The translations under genes were made by a program, and so were the position numbers. Of a DNA stretch of 64,000 nt, positions 26,802 through 36,302 are shown piece by piece. The notes under the pieces are model-generated. The model searched no databases. It had not been told where the DNA came from and was given only the letters and a program-made list of their open reading frames with translations. This DNA comes from Scytonema sp. UIC 10036 (GTDB lineage Bacteria > Cyanobacteriota > Cyanobacteriia > Cyanobacteriales > Nostocaceae). Where the stretch lies: contig NZ_WJFC01000002.1 in NCBI RefSeq assembly GCF_009725235.1, forward strand, positions 124,001-188,000, in the 5' to 3' direction. Position 1 is the stretch's first letter; every line of letters begins with the position of its first letter.

Positions 26802-27851
26802 TTAACTACAGCCATTATTGGTTGATAAAATCTCTGCTTGGTGGTTAATATTAGAGACAGCTTTTTCATAATCCTCTAGAACTGCAGGAGGAAGTTGGTT
26901 TGGGGTCACAACCTCTTCTTTGACAACCACTGTCCCTTTTGTTCCAATGCCTACTGTTGAGCCAACTTTTTCTTTACCACTGCGAACCTGTGAGATCGCC
27001 TCTTGAATGTCCGACTGCATAACTTTACACTGATTATCCTCTCTGGCTACCGCTTGGCTGGCAGCTATTTTGACTACATTTAGAATATCGCCACCGGCAA
27101 GACCCTCAGACTCCTGCGCTAACCAGGTTACTGTCACGTCATTGGCACAAGGCACTTCCTCTGGCAACAGAGCTTTCCACAACTGCTCCCGACAAGCTAT
27201 ATCGGGAAGTTCAAACTCGATATGAGCCAAAATTCGGCGCACGAAAGCTCCATCGTAGTTTCCCGGCAAATTAGTTGCGAAAATTACTACTCCATCGAAC
27301 TTATCCAACTCCAGCAGCATCACCGAACGGCTGACATTAACGCCGTGATCTGCACTTTGAGTGACGTTAGTCAAGCGCTTGCCCAGGATAGAATCTGCCT
27401 CATCGAAAAATATGACAGCACCAGTTTGGCGGGCTTTTTCAAAAGCAGCTTTAATGTTCTTGGGTGTCTCGCCAACGTACTTAGACTCAATCTCAGCGTA
27501 ATTAACTTTGATAATGGGTTGTTTGAGATAGTAAGCGATCGCATCAGCACAAAATGTCTTGCCAGTTCCGGGGGGACCGAACATATTAATCGCTACCCGA
27601 CGCCCTTGAGGGTCAATCTTTTTCAGATTCCATTTGTGATACAGCACATCGTGGTAACGAATCCAGTTCAGTGCTACTTCAAGTCGATTGCGTACAGCAG
27701 GAGGTAAGATGAGAGCATCAAGGTTGTGGCTCGGTTGCTCAGGAACAAACATTTCTAAGCGTCCCATTTCAACAGCCTCTGGTTTAGAGACTGGTTCTTG
27801 AGGTGGCTTAGATACTGGTGAATCTTCTATTCGTTTCCAGTTTGCAGGCAT
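26802..27851 (-). CDS. AAA+ ATPase
   Basis: This 349-residue protein has Walker A GPPGTGKT at residues 92-99 and Walker B AVIFFDEADS at about 145-154. A sensor-1 ATNLPGN and the arginines of FVRRILAHIEF follow, all in the order of a FtsH/CDC48-type AAA+ core. The first 40 residues are Pro-rich and probably flexible. It is the last gene of a four-gene operon with two or three membrane or helical partners, and AAGGAGAG precedes the ATG. It most likely remodels or activates those partners, for example a membrane complex, but the substrate is unknown. No protease domain is fused. Confidence 0.88.
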   Translation of the reverse strand: MPANWKRIEDSPVSKPPQEPVSKPEAVEMGRLEMFVPEQPSHNLDALILPPAVRNRLEVALNWIRYHDVLYHKWNLKKIDPQGRRVAINMFGPPGTGKTFCADAIAYYLKQPIIKVNYAEIESKYVGETPKNIKAAFEKARQTGAVIFFDEADSILGKRLTNVTQSADHGVNVSRSVMLLELDKFDGVVIFATNLPGNYDGAFVRRILAHIEFELPDIACREQLWKALLPEEVPCANDVTVTWLAQESEGLAGGDILNVVKIAASQAVAREDNQCKVMQSDIQEAISQVRSGKEKVGSTVGIGTKGTVVVKEEVVTPNQLPPAVLEDYEKAVSNINHQAEILSTNNGCS

Positions 27852-27863
27852 TTTTATCTCTCC

Positions 27864-28220
27864 TTATTGAAACAAAGACATGATATTTTTCTTGAGATAA
27901 CCCCGTTTTTGAAACTCAGCGTACACATTTGGGTCACTGTCATAAAGCTCTTCTTCTGTGTACTCTTGTTCAGATACTTGCTGCGTGCCTGTATCCCGTG
28001 TTTTTACGAAGATACTGCTTTTAATACCTGTCGCCAGCTTGTCAAGGATGACCCATGCATCCATAAGAGCGCTTTTTTGTAAGCCCTTTTTGCGTAACCA
28101 AGCTGCTACGTTCTCCCGAATATCTTTCCAGAACCGGGAAATTAGATACGCGCCTCCGAGCAGTCCGATAACAGCAGCACCAACAAGTACGGGAAGTATC
28201 GCAATCGTTCTAAAATCCAT
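27864..28220 (-). CDS. Small membrane protein in AAA+ operon
   Basis: This 118-residue protein has one N-terminal membrane helix (ILPVLVGAAVIGLLGGAYLI) and a charged cytoplasmic tail ending with NVYAEFQKRGYLKKN. AGGAGAATT precedes the ATG, and 12 bases separate it from the AAA+ gene. I do not recognise a family. As it lies directly before the ATPase, a membrane anchor or substrate for it is plausible. Confidence 0.7.
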   Translation of the reverse strand: MDFRTIAILPVLVGAAVIGLLGGAYLISRFWKDIRENVAAWLRKKGLQKSALMDAWVILDKLATGIKSSIFVKTRDTGTQQVSEQEYTEEELYDSDPNVYAEFQKRGYLKKNIMSLFQ

Positions 28221-28387
28221 TACAATTCTCCTAGGCGTTTGCCGTGTTTACCCAAGAAAAATCCCAAGAACAATTCACCTTCTGATGCCCAGTTTGTAGG
28301 AACTGCTCGCCAATAGTTCGGTTGTAGTAAGCAAGACCATTACGAGCTAGTCCTCACCAGATGAACCCTTTCATTGTTTACTTTATG

Positions 28388-28879
28388 TTAATTGGACATA
28401 CTCATTTCAGCAATTTCTGCATCGCGCAGTTGAGTGAAATCCAACTCGTAAACACCTTTAGCTTTACGGAGCCACTCTTCACGAACATCTGGTGGCAGTT
28501 CTCCCCACTCCACAACTTCTTCGACTTCGCGTTTTACAGGGACAACTTCGCCGTTTTCAAGGTGCTTAATTCCCCAGGATATCCACTGCCGAACCCACTG
28601 CTCTGATACGTTTCTCTTAAATCGAACTAATAGTTTGAGCAAAAACTGACGAAGCTTTTGCCACGCTTGCTTGATGGCATTACGAATGGGAATTGCCACA
28701 TATCGATCTACCCGAGCAAAGGCGTCTCTTACCCATTGGGCACTTGTTTTAAAGTTTTGTTCCAGCCAAGGGAATAAAATATTATCTGCCCATTGTAGAA
28801 TCTGCTTCCAAAAAGCAATTGCTGCAGTAATACCAATCAAAAAAATGGTAGCGATCGCTTTGATAAAATTGGGATTCAT
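28388..28879 (-). CDS. Membrane protein with LPxDVREE motif
   Basis: This 163-residue protein has an N-terminal membrane helix (IATIFLIGITAAIAFW), an amphipathic helical middle rich in W, K and R, and an acidic C-terminal segment VEEVVEWGELPPDVREEWLR. The last motif recurs in the product of the next upstream gene. AAGGAGAG is about twelve bases before the ATG, and the gene is six bases after the one at 28886. No known family is recognised. It belongs to the AAA+ operon, and the shared tail could be a docking site for the ATPase. Confidence 0.72.
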   Translation of the reverse strand: MNPNFIKAIATIFLIGITAAIAFWKQILQWADNILFPWLEQNFKTSAQWVRDAFARVDRYVAIPIRNAIKQAWQKLRQFLLKLLVRFKRNVSEQWVRQWISWGIKHLENGEVVPVKREVEEVVEWGELPPDVREEWLRKAKGVYELDFTQLRDAEIAEMSMSN

Positions 28880-28885
28880 GATAGT

Positions 28886-29458
28886 TTATCTCTCCTTAGG
28901 ATACAGCTTGAAACTTTGTTTTTTGCTGCCCGAGCGGATGTATTCCTCACGCACATCTGAAGGCAGGTTATCCCACGGTATGGTTTCCTCAACTCGAAAA
29001 ACAGTTGGTTTGTCATTGCTGGTGAAAAAGATTTCTGTTTTGCGGTTACACTCCTTCAATTCTTCGTTGATGGGTTCGTAATGGACTTTAATAGTCAGAA
29101 TCAGGTTTTTGGCTACATCAGCTAGCTGTTTTGCTTCATCTGTGATTACTGTTTTATTGAGTAGCTGTGGTTCAGACTCCTCGCAGAGAATATAGGTAGC
29201 ACCCAGACAAACTCGTAAGTTTTTACAAAACTTGCTTTGCATGAACTTGGCGATGTTAAGATAAACTTGCAACGTTTCCTGAATATCTGCTCCTTGTCTA
29301 AAAGATGCGAAGGTTTTGAGAAGATTATCTAATAGATCTTGCAGGGGTTTAGGAACCTCGTCTAATTTAATTTCTTGGCTGTGTAATGACTGCTTAATGT
29401 AGTCCAATGCTGCTGCCATTGGCTCTAGCAAATCTTCCAATAAATGGTGATTTTTCAT
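28886..29458 (-). CDS. Helical protein with LPxDVREE motif
   Basis: This 190-residue protein has no membrane helix and no signal peptide. It is mostly helical, with LLDNLLKTFASFRQGAD and LADVAKNLILTIK segments, and carries VEETIPWDNLPSDVREEYIR near the C-terminus, matching the tail of the next gene. AGAGG precedes the ATG. It heads the four-gene AAA+ operon (28886, 28388, 27864, 26802). Function is unknown; an adaptor for the ATPase is one possibility. Confidence 0.7.
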   Translation of the reverse strand: MKNHHLLEDLLEPMAAALDYIKQSLHSQEIKLDEVPKPLQDLLDNLLKTFASFRQGADIQETLQVYLNIAKFMQSKFCKNLRVCLGATYILCEESEPQLLNKTVITDEAKQLADVAKNLILTIKVHYEPINEELKECNRKTEIFFTSNDKPTVFRVEETIPWDNLPSDVREEYIRSGSKKQSFKLYPKER

Positions 29459-29860
29459 GGGATATTACCTCTTTGAAAGTAACCTAGCCTTAGAAAGTCG
29501 TTGAAACAGTTCGTCAGCATTATTGTTGTCTATGATTTTAACGACCTCACTACTTATTTATAAATAAACGAAGCGTTTTTTCGCAAAATTCTGTTTGTCT
29601 ACGATCGTACCTAAAGTACAACCTAATCCTTTCATCATTCCTGACACGAATTTACTCATTTATGCAAATTCCTCCAATGAGCTTCTCATTACTAAGGTTT
29701 ATGAATTAGCGAGAGTTTGCTCTTGTTAATTCAGCCTAATCTTCTGCTTTTTCATATCTTTTGTGACAACTCACTTATGTATAAAATTCTTTAACATCTG
29801 CTTTTTGCAACAACATCGTTTACATAACCACGACTCTGGGAAAGAAAATGCCGTTCGACC
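29459..29860. other. Gap without a recognised feature
   Basis: About 400 AT-rich bases upstream of the AAA+ operon and downstream of the CHAT-CHASE2 gene. The operon promoter should be here. I see no gene and no repeat. Confidence 0.55.
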
Positions 29861-32290
29861 TTACCCGTGTGAGTTCCTTCTAAACGGTAAGCGAACGTAA
29901 TTCCACATAGTGACAGACGGTAAAAACCAAGGTAATAACAACGCTGCCGATATGTAAAGCTGCAACGAGACAATAACATAAACGACCAAAGCAATTCTTA
30001 ACGTCTTCACTAGCAATTTCCTTTGGCTGGGATTATCAAGCAATCTCATTGCGATGTATTTCCCCAATAAAGCTGCTAGCAAAATCATAATAAAATCTGG
30101 TACAGGCACTACCAAGCGCCGTGTCAAAAAGTGGTGAACCATGTATGCATGAGCTTTACCACCAGTAAATTTCTCTTGATTCCAGCCACGCCAGAAACTA
30201 ACAGCTAAAGGGGTAGTAAAGTTATCATCACCTTTTCCTTCCACACCTGCTTCCTCATATCCCCCTGGAGCTATGATGACAACTTTTTTATTGAGGTCTG
30301 GTATTTTTGTGTTCTCCTGTTTACAGGAACCTAGTAATTCACAGGCAGATATGGTTGTGTAGGCACGGTCGGGAGGAATGGAAAAATCGATAATGGGATG
30401 AAACCATTGAGCAAAGTTTGAGATTGGGTGAAGGTGCAATTTGCTTAAAAAACCTGTGAGATTATCTTGTGCATTTTTGGGAATTAGTAAAGCTAAATGA
30501 CTCAAATCGCTTAGGCTTTTTAAGTTTAAGTCTTTTAATAAATCAGGAGAATTTAAATTTTGAATTTGATGAGAATAAGCTAATGCTAAAGTATAGCTGA
30601 AGGGATAATTATTGTGTTGAGTGCTTGATGTTGAAAGTTCAATATACCATTCAAAAAAGTCTATATTGCCGTGCCAAGTTCCGTTTAATCTAGCGAGCTT
30701 ATTATTCACCCTACCTTTTTTAGGGTTTTCATATTCCTTATATGCAAACACAAACAAAGTTCCTTTGTTTCTTGCATCCTTAATATGTCGAATAAGGGAT
30801 TCCTTAGCACTTTCTTGTTGTTCTTTATCTTTATCTAAAAGATAATCAATACCAATTAACTTAGCATTTGACTGGGATAGCTTTTGAATTATGCTTGCCA
30901 AATAACTATAATCTATGGGATAGCGTTGTTCAATGTTGTCTTTTGTAAGGGATTTATTATCAATTTGAACCAAAACTAAGGGAGGTTCAACTTTAGACGG
31001 CTCTTGAAAAGTAAATTTGCGATAAGCAGCTTGAAGCAAAATGCGTGGCTCTAATAACAAGCTCTGTACTTGTGGAACTAAACTAAGAAGTAGCAATGCT
31101 ATGAGCCACCCTGCTTCTTTTGGGCTTGGCAGTAGTTGTTTGACAATTGACCCTAAACCAAAAGGTTTAATACGAAATAGTTCGGCATCAGGATGACGAA
31201 ATAGGGAAGGAACAAGGTAGGCGGAAGGATAAAGAAGGCGCTTTTCCTGTTGCTTGAGATATTGGCTGGTATCCAGTAAAGCTTCATGGACATCTTTGTA
31301 TTCAGCTAAACTGTTGATAAACTGTAATAAAAATTCCTGTGCCACTTTATTGTGGATTGGCTCGCGCATCACCGCAACCTGGCTCAAACCTAGGTTAATT
31401 AAAGATTCTGCTATGTTGATACCACTACAGGAGTTAAAAATGGCAAACTGAAGCCCTCGCTTTTTCGCTATTTTAAGTGCTTCCTCAATTTCGTGAATCG
31501 ATAGAGAAACCCCCGGTGCAATCCCAAATTCACCACCAAGTACAGTTTCATTGCTGTGTCCAGCAAAAAACAATACGTCCCAGCCGTCTTCATTGGCGAT
31601 CGCTTGAGCTATTCTTGTTTTTAGCGTCCCACAATTAACTTCAGTTTTTTCCTTGTCCGCTTCCCAACCAATAAACTTCACCTCTGCAACTCGACGTAAG
31701 GAACGCACTGCTTCTTCGTCTGCTGCAAAATTCAAGCCAGTGTCATCACCTAGGATGGCTAAAATCCTTACTTTACGCCGAAGCGAGCGGACGGGTTCAG
31801 AAGAAACATTAGCTGGAGTGCGAACAATACGTATTTTACCCGAGTCCCCTAAATCTGTACCAATTTCCCAGGTTTCCCAAGGAAGCCGCGCCAGTTCTAT
31901 GGGGGTACAACATAGAAAGACTTCACAACAGTGCTTTCCTGCTTCTAAATGCTTGCTAGCAGCTTTAGCTTTTGCAATCTCACTGCGAATTCTCTCCAGA
32001 TCCGGGCTTAGTAACCAACGATGAAATTCATGCAACAGATCCACTTCTGCATTAACGAGCTGATTATCGCTGTCAATAGGGGGGGTACTACCACCACCAC
32101 TGCTGACCTTCCGTCCTCGAAGCTGTCTGTAATAGTTTAAATAAGCTTCTCTCCACCGTTCGTACTTCTGCATCAAGGACTGAGGATAATTCACATTAAC
32201 AGCGATTGTCCGCCCTTCTCCTCGCAACTCAAAGCGACAAACTGATTCAATTTGGGTAACATTGAGATGAAAAGCTGTTCCATTCATCAT
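29861..32290 (-). CDS. CHAT-CHASE2 membrane protein
   Basis: This 809-residue protein has an N-terminal CHAT domain with His in VLFFAGHSNE and Cys in FNSCSGIN, followed by SQVAVMREPI and LYPSAYLVPSLF, as in other CHAT proteins. A membrane helix (LIALLLLSLVPQV) leads into an external CHASE2 sensor domain (PPLVLVQIDNKSL, KLIGIDYLLD). Two or three further membrane helices (IMILLAALLGKYIA, IALVVYVIVSLQLYI) close the chain. CHASE2 senses extracellular cues, so this looks like a transmembrane switch that turns outside signals into CHAT proteolysis. The two first Met codons are adjacent, and no strong ribosome site is seen. It is the third gene of the sigma-like/DUF1822 operon, 61 bases after the DUF1822 stop. 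Confidence 0.9.
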   Translation of the reverse strand: MMNGTAFHLNVTQIESVCRFELRGEGRTIAVNVNYPQSLMQKYERWREAYLNYYRQLRGRKVSSGGGSTPPIDSDNQLVNAEVDLLHEFHRWLLSPDLERIRSEIAKAKAASKHLEAGKHCCEVFLCCTPIELARLPWETWEIGTDLGDSGKIRIVRTPANVSSEPVRSLRRKVRILAILGDDTGLNFAADEEAVRSLRRVAEVKFIGWEADKEKTEVNCGTLKTRIAQAIANEDGWDVLFFAGHSNETVLGGEFGIAPGVSLSIHEIEEALKIAKKRGLQFAIFNSCSGINIAESLINLGLSQVAVMREPIHNKVAQEFLLQFINSLAEYKDVHEALLDTSQYLKQQEKRLLYPSAYLVPSLFRHPDAELFRIKPFGLGSIVKQLLPSPKEAGWLIALLLLSLVPQVQSLLLEPRILLQAAYRKFTFQEPSKVEPPLVLVQIDNKSLTKDNIEQRYPIDYSYLASIIQKLSQSNAKLIGIDYLLDKDKEQQESAKESLIRHIKDARNKGTLFVFAYKEYENPKKGRVNNKLARLNGTWHGNIDFFEWYIELSTSSTQHNNYPFSYTLALAYSHQIQNLNSPDLLKDLNLKSLSDLSHLALLIPKNAQDNLTGFLSKLHLHPISNFAQWFHPIIDFSIPPDRAYTTISACELLGSCKQENTKIPDLNKKVVIIAPGGYEEAGVEGKGDDNFTTPLAVSFWRGWNQEKFTGGKAHAYMVHHFLTRRLVVPVPDFIMILLAALLGKYIAMRLLDNPSQRKLLVKTLRIALVVYVIVSLQLYISAALLLPWFLPSVTMWNYVRLPFRRNSHG

Positions 32291-32351
32291 GAAATTTTAC
32301 ATTTTTGATTAGTCAAAAGTCAAATGATTTCTCTCCATTTTTATATTTCCA

Positions 32352-33677
32352 TCATTTTTGCGCTCGATAAAATTCAAATGGTGGTAAACTTTGCTCTTCT
32401 CCATCTGCTGTTGTAATAGTTGCCAAAAATTTATCTTCACAACTCCCTTCTACACAAGTAAAAATATAGTCTTGACTGCTCGATGGTTGCAGTTCCTCTT
32501 CAACCAGTATATCCTTTTGGTCACTCACTCGCAATTTCACTGCATATGGTAGCTGATGACCGGGAATAACCTTTAATATCAACAGTAAAGCCCATTCATT
32601 TTCTTCATTAGGTAAAGACCAACTAACCGCATATAGCCTTAACCGACTTTGAAGTGGTATGTCTCGGTAGGCGCGACCAGCGAAATCAGGAAGATCGAAC
32701 TGATGAGTGCGTTTAATTTCTGCAAGAACTGTTCTTAATTCTTGTACGAGAGGTGATTCTATTGTGCGTATTGCTGTAAGCGGTGGTAAAACTTGCCAAG
32801 ATAAAGCTTGAGCTACCTCATCTATTTGGTTATTTAACCAACTTCTAACATTTATCGTTTTTTCAGTTAAAATCTTTAGTAAATCTGATAAATGCTTGTT
32901 AAGAAAAGCAGTATCCTTTGTCAAAGAATTATACAGCCAGTAAAGTAAATCCTCATTCGTCAGGACTGCTACCCCTTGTTCCCAACTTAAAACCTTCCAC
33001 AAAGGACGCTGATGCGCTTGAGTTAATAAATCTAACAGTGTTGCTTGCAGAGTAGCTAAAGTAGCTTGACGATTTTGTGGGATTTCCGGTAGAGGAATAG
33101 CCGTAGAGACTAAACTTTGTAAATAAAGCAACAGATCATCAGATTCGTGATGAAAATAAGACAAGGGTAGATGGTAATTCCAGTCCACTTCAACTAGGAA
33201 TTCAGACTGATAGTACATCAATTCATTATAGTTTAAAAATCCTTGAATTGTCGCTAATTCTAATTCTTCTTCTAGACCAAGAACAACATAAAAGTGAGCA
33301 GCAAATTCAGGTAAATCTATCACAGCCCTCGGAATAGTCACTTCTTCATCTACCAATAATGTCTTGGGAATCAAACAAACTTTAAATTCCCCTATTCTCA
33401 AATGACATACTGCATCAATGACATTGGCATAGTACAATCGAGCGAGGGAAGATTGTTCTTTATTAATATGAAGGTTGGGTTCTCTTTGATGAAGCCATTC
33501 TTCAAAAGCAAATAAAGCTAAAGCTTGACAATAAACCTGCCATCTCCGGTTTACGTTTTGAAATTTTTGGCTAATATCTAATGCTTTTTCTGGCTGTTCT
33601 GGTTCCAGGTCTATTATTTCTGAATTCCTTTGAAACTCAAATAAATCCTTGGTAAATTCGCTTAGATAATTAGTCAT
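32352..33677 (-). CDS. DUF1822 family protein (large form)
   Basis: This 441-residue protein is a longer and more divergent member of DUF1822 than the 313-residue copy at 3782-4723. It has the same general layout and ends with a beta-rich domain (LPYAVKLRVSDQKDILVEEE). Its start overlaps the stop of the preceding sigma-like gene by four bases, so the two are translationally coupled. The order sigma-like, DUF1822, CHAT-CHASE2 suggests it relays or holds back the sigma-like protein in response to the membrane CHAT sensor. That role is inference. Confidence 0.8.
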   Translation of the reverse strand: MTNYLSEFTKDLFEFQRNSEIIDLEPEQPEKALDISQKFQNVNRRWQVYCQALALFAFEEWLHQREPNLHINKEQSSLARLYYANVIDAVCHLRIGEFKVCLIPKTLLVDEEVTIPRAVIDLPEFAAHFYVVLGLEEELELATIQGFLNYNELMYYQSEFLVEVDWNYHLPLSYFHHESDDLLLYLQSLVSTAIPLPEIPQNRQATLATLQATLLDLLTQAHQRPLWKVLSWEQGVAVLTNEDLLYWLYNSLTKDTAFLNKHLSDLLKILTEKTINVRSWLNNQIDEVAQALSWQVLPPLTAIRTIESPLVQELRTVLAEIKRTHQFDLPDFAGRAYRDIPLQSRLRLYAVSWSLPNEENEWALLLILKVIPGHQLPYAVKLRVSDQKDILVEEELQPSSSQDYIFTCVEGSCEDKFLATITTADGEEQSLPPFEFYRAQK

Positions 33678-34960
33678 TGTATTTCCTCTCTCGTTTTAAG
33701 ATATTGACAAATTTTTTGAGCCAATTGACTCTTTATAACACGATTTTGTCCCGCGCTAGCTTCTTTTTCTGCTTCTTTAATAACAGCTTCAATATTTTCA
33801 ACTAATGCTTCTTGTATTTTAGAGTTTAAAATTTTTAGTTGCTCTGAATTTAATTTATGGGAAAAAAGTTCTAAAATATACTTTTGCAAACAAGGTAATG
33901 TTGCACGTCCAATATCGCTGCGTAAGGTTTTCAGATCTAAGAGGCGACTTAAATGAGGTTGGTCTGTGAATCCTAGTAAAGAAGCTATTTCTTTCATAGG
34001 CACTCCCTGGCAATGAAATAAATGGAGTGCTTTGAGGTAATTTTGTGCCTTCTTAAGAGTTTTCTCAGTTTTTTTGCTTTGCAAATAAGTAAAGCGTGCT
34101 TGAATTACCTGCTTTACTGAACAAGCTAAACAAGCTTCAAACTGAGGACGATATTGTCCTAAAAAGTCTAATGCGTCATTATCTTCACTGGCTTCAACAG
34201 GGGGAGGAAATGTAACTTTTCCAGGAATACGTGCTGTTCTTAGCAAACTAGCAAGTTCTTGCAGTTTTTCCAAGACTTGTTCAGCAGATATTCTACGGCT
34301 GTCTGATAATTTTTGAGCCATTTCATTGAGTTGCTCAACTGTTGGGTCTGGGTACCTAGCCCTAGAACCATCCTTGCGCTTCTCCAATAGTTGTGTTCGA
34401 TAAACTTGGTGGTAACTATCCAGTAGTTGCAACGCTTGCTCGATTTCAGTATGCGTGCGCTCAAAGCTCGCTAAAACTCGCTTTAAACGTCCGGGAGTCG
34501 CGTAATTGAGAATCATCCAGTTAGTGACCTGCTCGATCCCACATTCTAGCAAAAATTGTTTGACAAAGCGATCGCTTTTCAACATCCTGCTAGTCCAAGT
34601 CGATAAATTGCTTTTTTCTGGATCAAAAGTCTTTAAAATTCGAGTAGTTAAAGACTCGTTCCTGACCGGGGTTCTAGAAGAAGCTTGACGTAACGACCTA
34701 GGGAACGCGTCCAACACCATTGGAAACAAATCAGCGCTAGTAAAATCGTGTTTTTCACCAAACTTCTGTTCCAGTCCCAAGCAAAGTTCTTTAATCTGGT
34801 TAGAAATAAAGCAGCGCAAACAAGCTTCAGCCATATGGCGACGAGTGTCATCAAACTGAAACCAGTGCATAAGTTGGCGTTGGATATTTCGGTGCGCCGC
34901 ATCCTCAGCCTCAACGAATTCTAGGAACTGTTGCTGAAAAAAAGCTTTATTATCAGTCAT
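33674..34960 (-). CDS. Divergent sigma-like protein
   Basis: With the start at 34960 the protein has 428 residues. FDPEKSNLSTWTSRMLKSD resembles the region-2 block KYDPERAEFTTWANMLL of the short sigma-like proteins in the window. A helix-turn-helix around VPMKEIASLLGFTDQPHLSR resembles region 4. A long helical insert lies between them, so the fold is larger than usual. An earlier ATG at 35032 would add 24 residues; AAAGA precedes the chosen one. It heads an operon with DUF1822 and CHAT-CHASE2. Sigma activity is inferred from layout and partner only. Confidence 0.72.
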   Translation of the reverse strand: MTDNKAFFQQQFLEFVEAEDAAHRNIQRQLMHWFQFDDTRRHMAEACLRCFISNQIKELCLGLEQKFGEKHDFTSADLFPMVLDAFPRSLRQASSRTPVRNESLTTRILKTFDPEKSNLSTWTSRMLKSDRFVKQFLLECGIEQVTNWMILNYATPGRLKRVLASFERTHTEIEQALQLLDSYHQVYRTQLLEKRKDGSRARYPDPTVEQLNEMAQKLSDSRRISAEQVLEKLQELASLLRTARIPGKVTFPPPVEASEDNDALDFLGQYRPQFEACLACSVKQVIQARFTYLQSKKTEKTLKKAQNYLKALHLFHCQGVPMKEIASLLGFTDQPHLSRLLDLKTLRSDIGRATLPCLQKYILELFSHKLNSEQLKILNSKIQEALVENIEAVIKEAEKEASAGQNRVIKSQLAQKICQYLKTREEIQ

Positions 34961-35494
34961 TTCTTTAGTTTGACACTTGCCAAAACTATTAAGTCCCACC
35001 AAAACCCAATATTTAGATGTCATACTTGTCAATATTTTACCCTCCCCCTACAACTTGACTAATATTGCATAGCATTTGTCCCAGTTTTCTCATTGGCTGG
35101 GGTTAGAGTTTACAGCAATTGGGATAGAACTGGCTTTACTAACCACTGCTGTGGTACTAAATCAAGTGTCACATCTGTAAAAAATAAAACCATGAGAAAT
35201 GGCTTCATTTCCAGATTCTCCATTATATTTTACTGAACTATATCTTTTAGAAAGCTGAACTTATGTATTTTTGTCAAAAATCGGAAATGGATCTAGCAGT
35301 GTACGGAAAAGAATTTTATACGTTGGGGTAAATCCAACATTTCTACATTTGTTGATTTTCCATAGTTGCATGGGGATAAAAGCTCCACTTAATAGGGATC
35401 TCTTGATTGTAAACACACAACAGAAGCTTAGGTTTTATCCACAAAACCAAACTTTCGTCAATATAGAATTTCTAATTTTGCTAAGAAAACAATA
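34961..35494. other. Gap without a recognised feature
   Basis: AT-rich sequence upstream of the sigma-like operon, up to the first MITE-like element. No gene, and no copy of the 40-nt element, is seen here. Confidence 0.5.
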
Positions 35495-35852
35495 CTAGAG
35501 CGCCGGTCCAGTAGAAGTGCTTGACGTAAAACCCAAAATATGGGGGTTATTAAAATCGGCGATTTTGGCGTTATGTTTTAATGCGTTCGCGTAGCGTCTC
35601 CGAAGGAGAATCGCTAAAAACCAAAGCCAAATATTTAGTCCAAAATCAGCGTTTTCCCGTTCCACACATAATATCCTTTTTGTCATGACAAAAATACAAT
35701 CATGCGTATTGAGGTGAAACCCCGATTTTTGGTGAAATATTTGGGTCTGATTTTTAGCGCTCGCATAAAGACGGAATACTAAAATCCCAGATTTTAACTC
35801 CTTGCATATCTTGCGTTTTATGTCAACTACTTCTACTCGACCGACGCTCTAG
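35495..35852. mobile_element. Foldback MITE-like element A
   Basis: About 358 bases bounded by CTAGAGCGCCGGTCCAGTAG and its imperfect inverted copy ending CGACCGACGCTCTAG. The inverted similarity continues inward for over 100 bases, for example AAATATTTAGTCC against AAATATTTCACC read inverted. No transposase is encoded. A GCGTAGCGTCTCCGAAGGAG repeat sits in the left arm. A non-autonomous foldback element is the best reading. Confidence 0.75.
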
Positions 35853-35900
35853 TTTTGCAAATCTTATTATGTTGTGACTAATTGGGAAAGCCATAACTCT

Positions 35901-36247
35901 TAAGAAACACATTCTAAAACCCATATATAGATAGCGAGGTTTACAGAATATTGTGTTTCTTCCATATATCACTAGCGGCGTAGTCCGCTAGTCGGAGGCT
36001 CATATCTTGCACCTCTCCGTAGAAAACCGTATATTCAAAAAATATGTATAATAAAGCTATAAATTTTTCTTGACTTTTCTCTCTAAATAAAGGATTTTAT
36101 GTTGAATACTGAGTAACAAAATAACATAAGTTTTCTTGGTGCAAGATGTGAGCCTCTGACAGGCGCGGTGAACGCGCCTGTAAAATATGGAAGAAACACA
36201 ATTTACCAAAAGCCTTGGTAAATAAGCGTTTTAAAATGTGTTTCTTA
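35901..36247. mobile_element. Foldback MITE-like element B
   Basis: About 347 bases with terminal arms TAAGAAACACATT and AATGTGTTTCTTA. The arms extend about 110 bases and include GTGTTTCTTCCATAT and GAGGCTCATATCTTGCACC with near-perfect inverted partners. Each arm has an extra inner palindrome (CTAGCGGCGTAGTCCGCTAG on the left, CAGGCGCGGTGAACGCGCCTG on the right). There is no coding capacity. It ends 56 bases before the TpsA start and so may affect its promoter. Confidence 0.8.
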
Positions 36248-36302
36248 GGAGAAACTTAATTGTGTAGCAATTGGTAAGAAGAAGTACTTCGGAGAAGTTA
36301 TT

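Noticed and set aside
35495..36247. Insertion sequence with transposase
   Set aside because: The inverted arms are clear but no transposase-like frame exists; the elements are non-autonomous.
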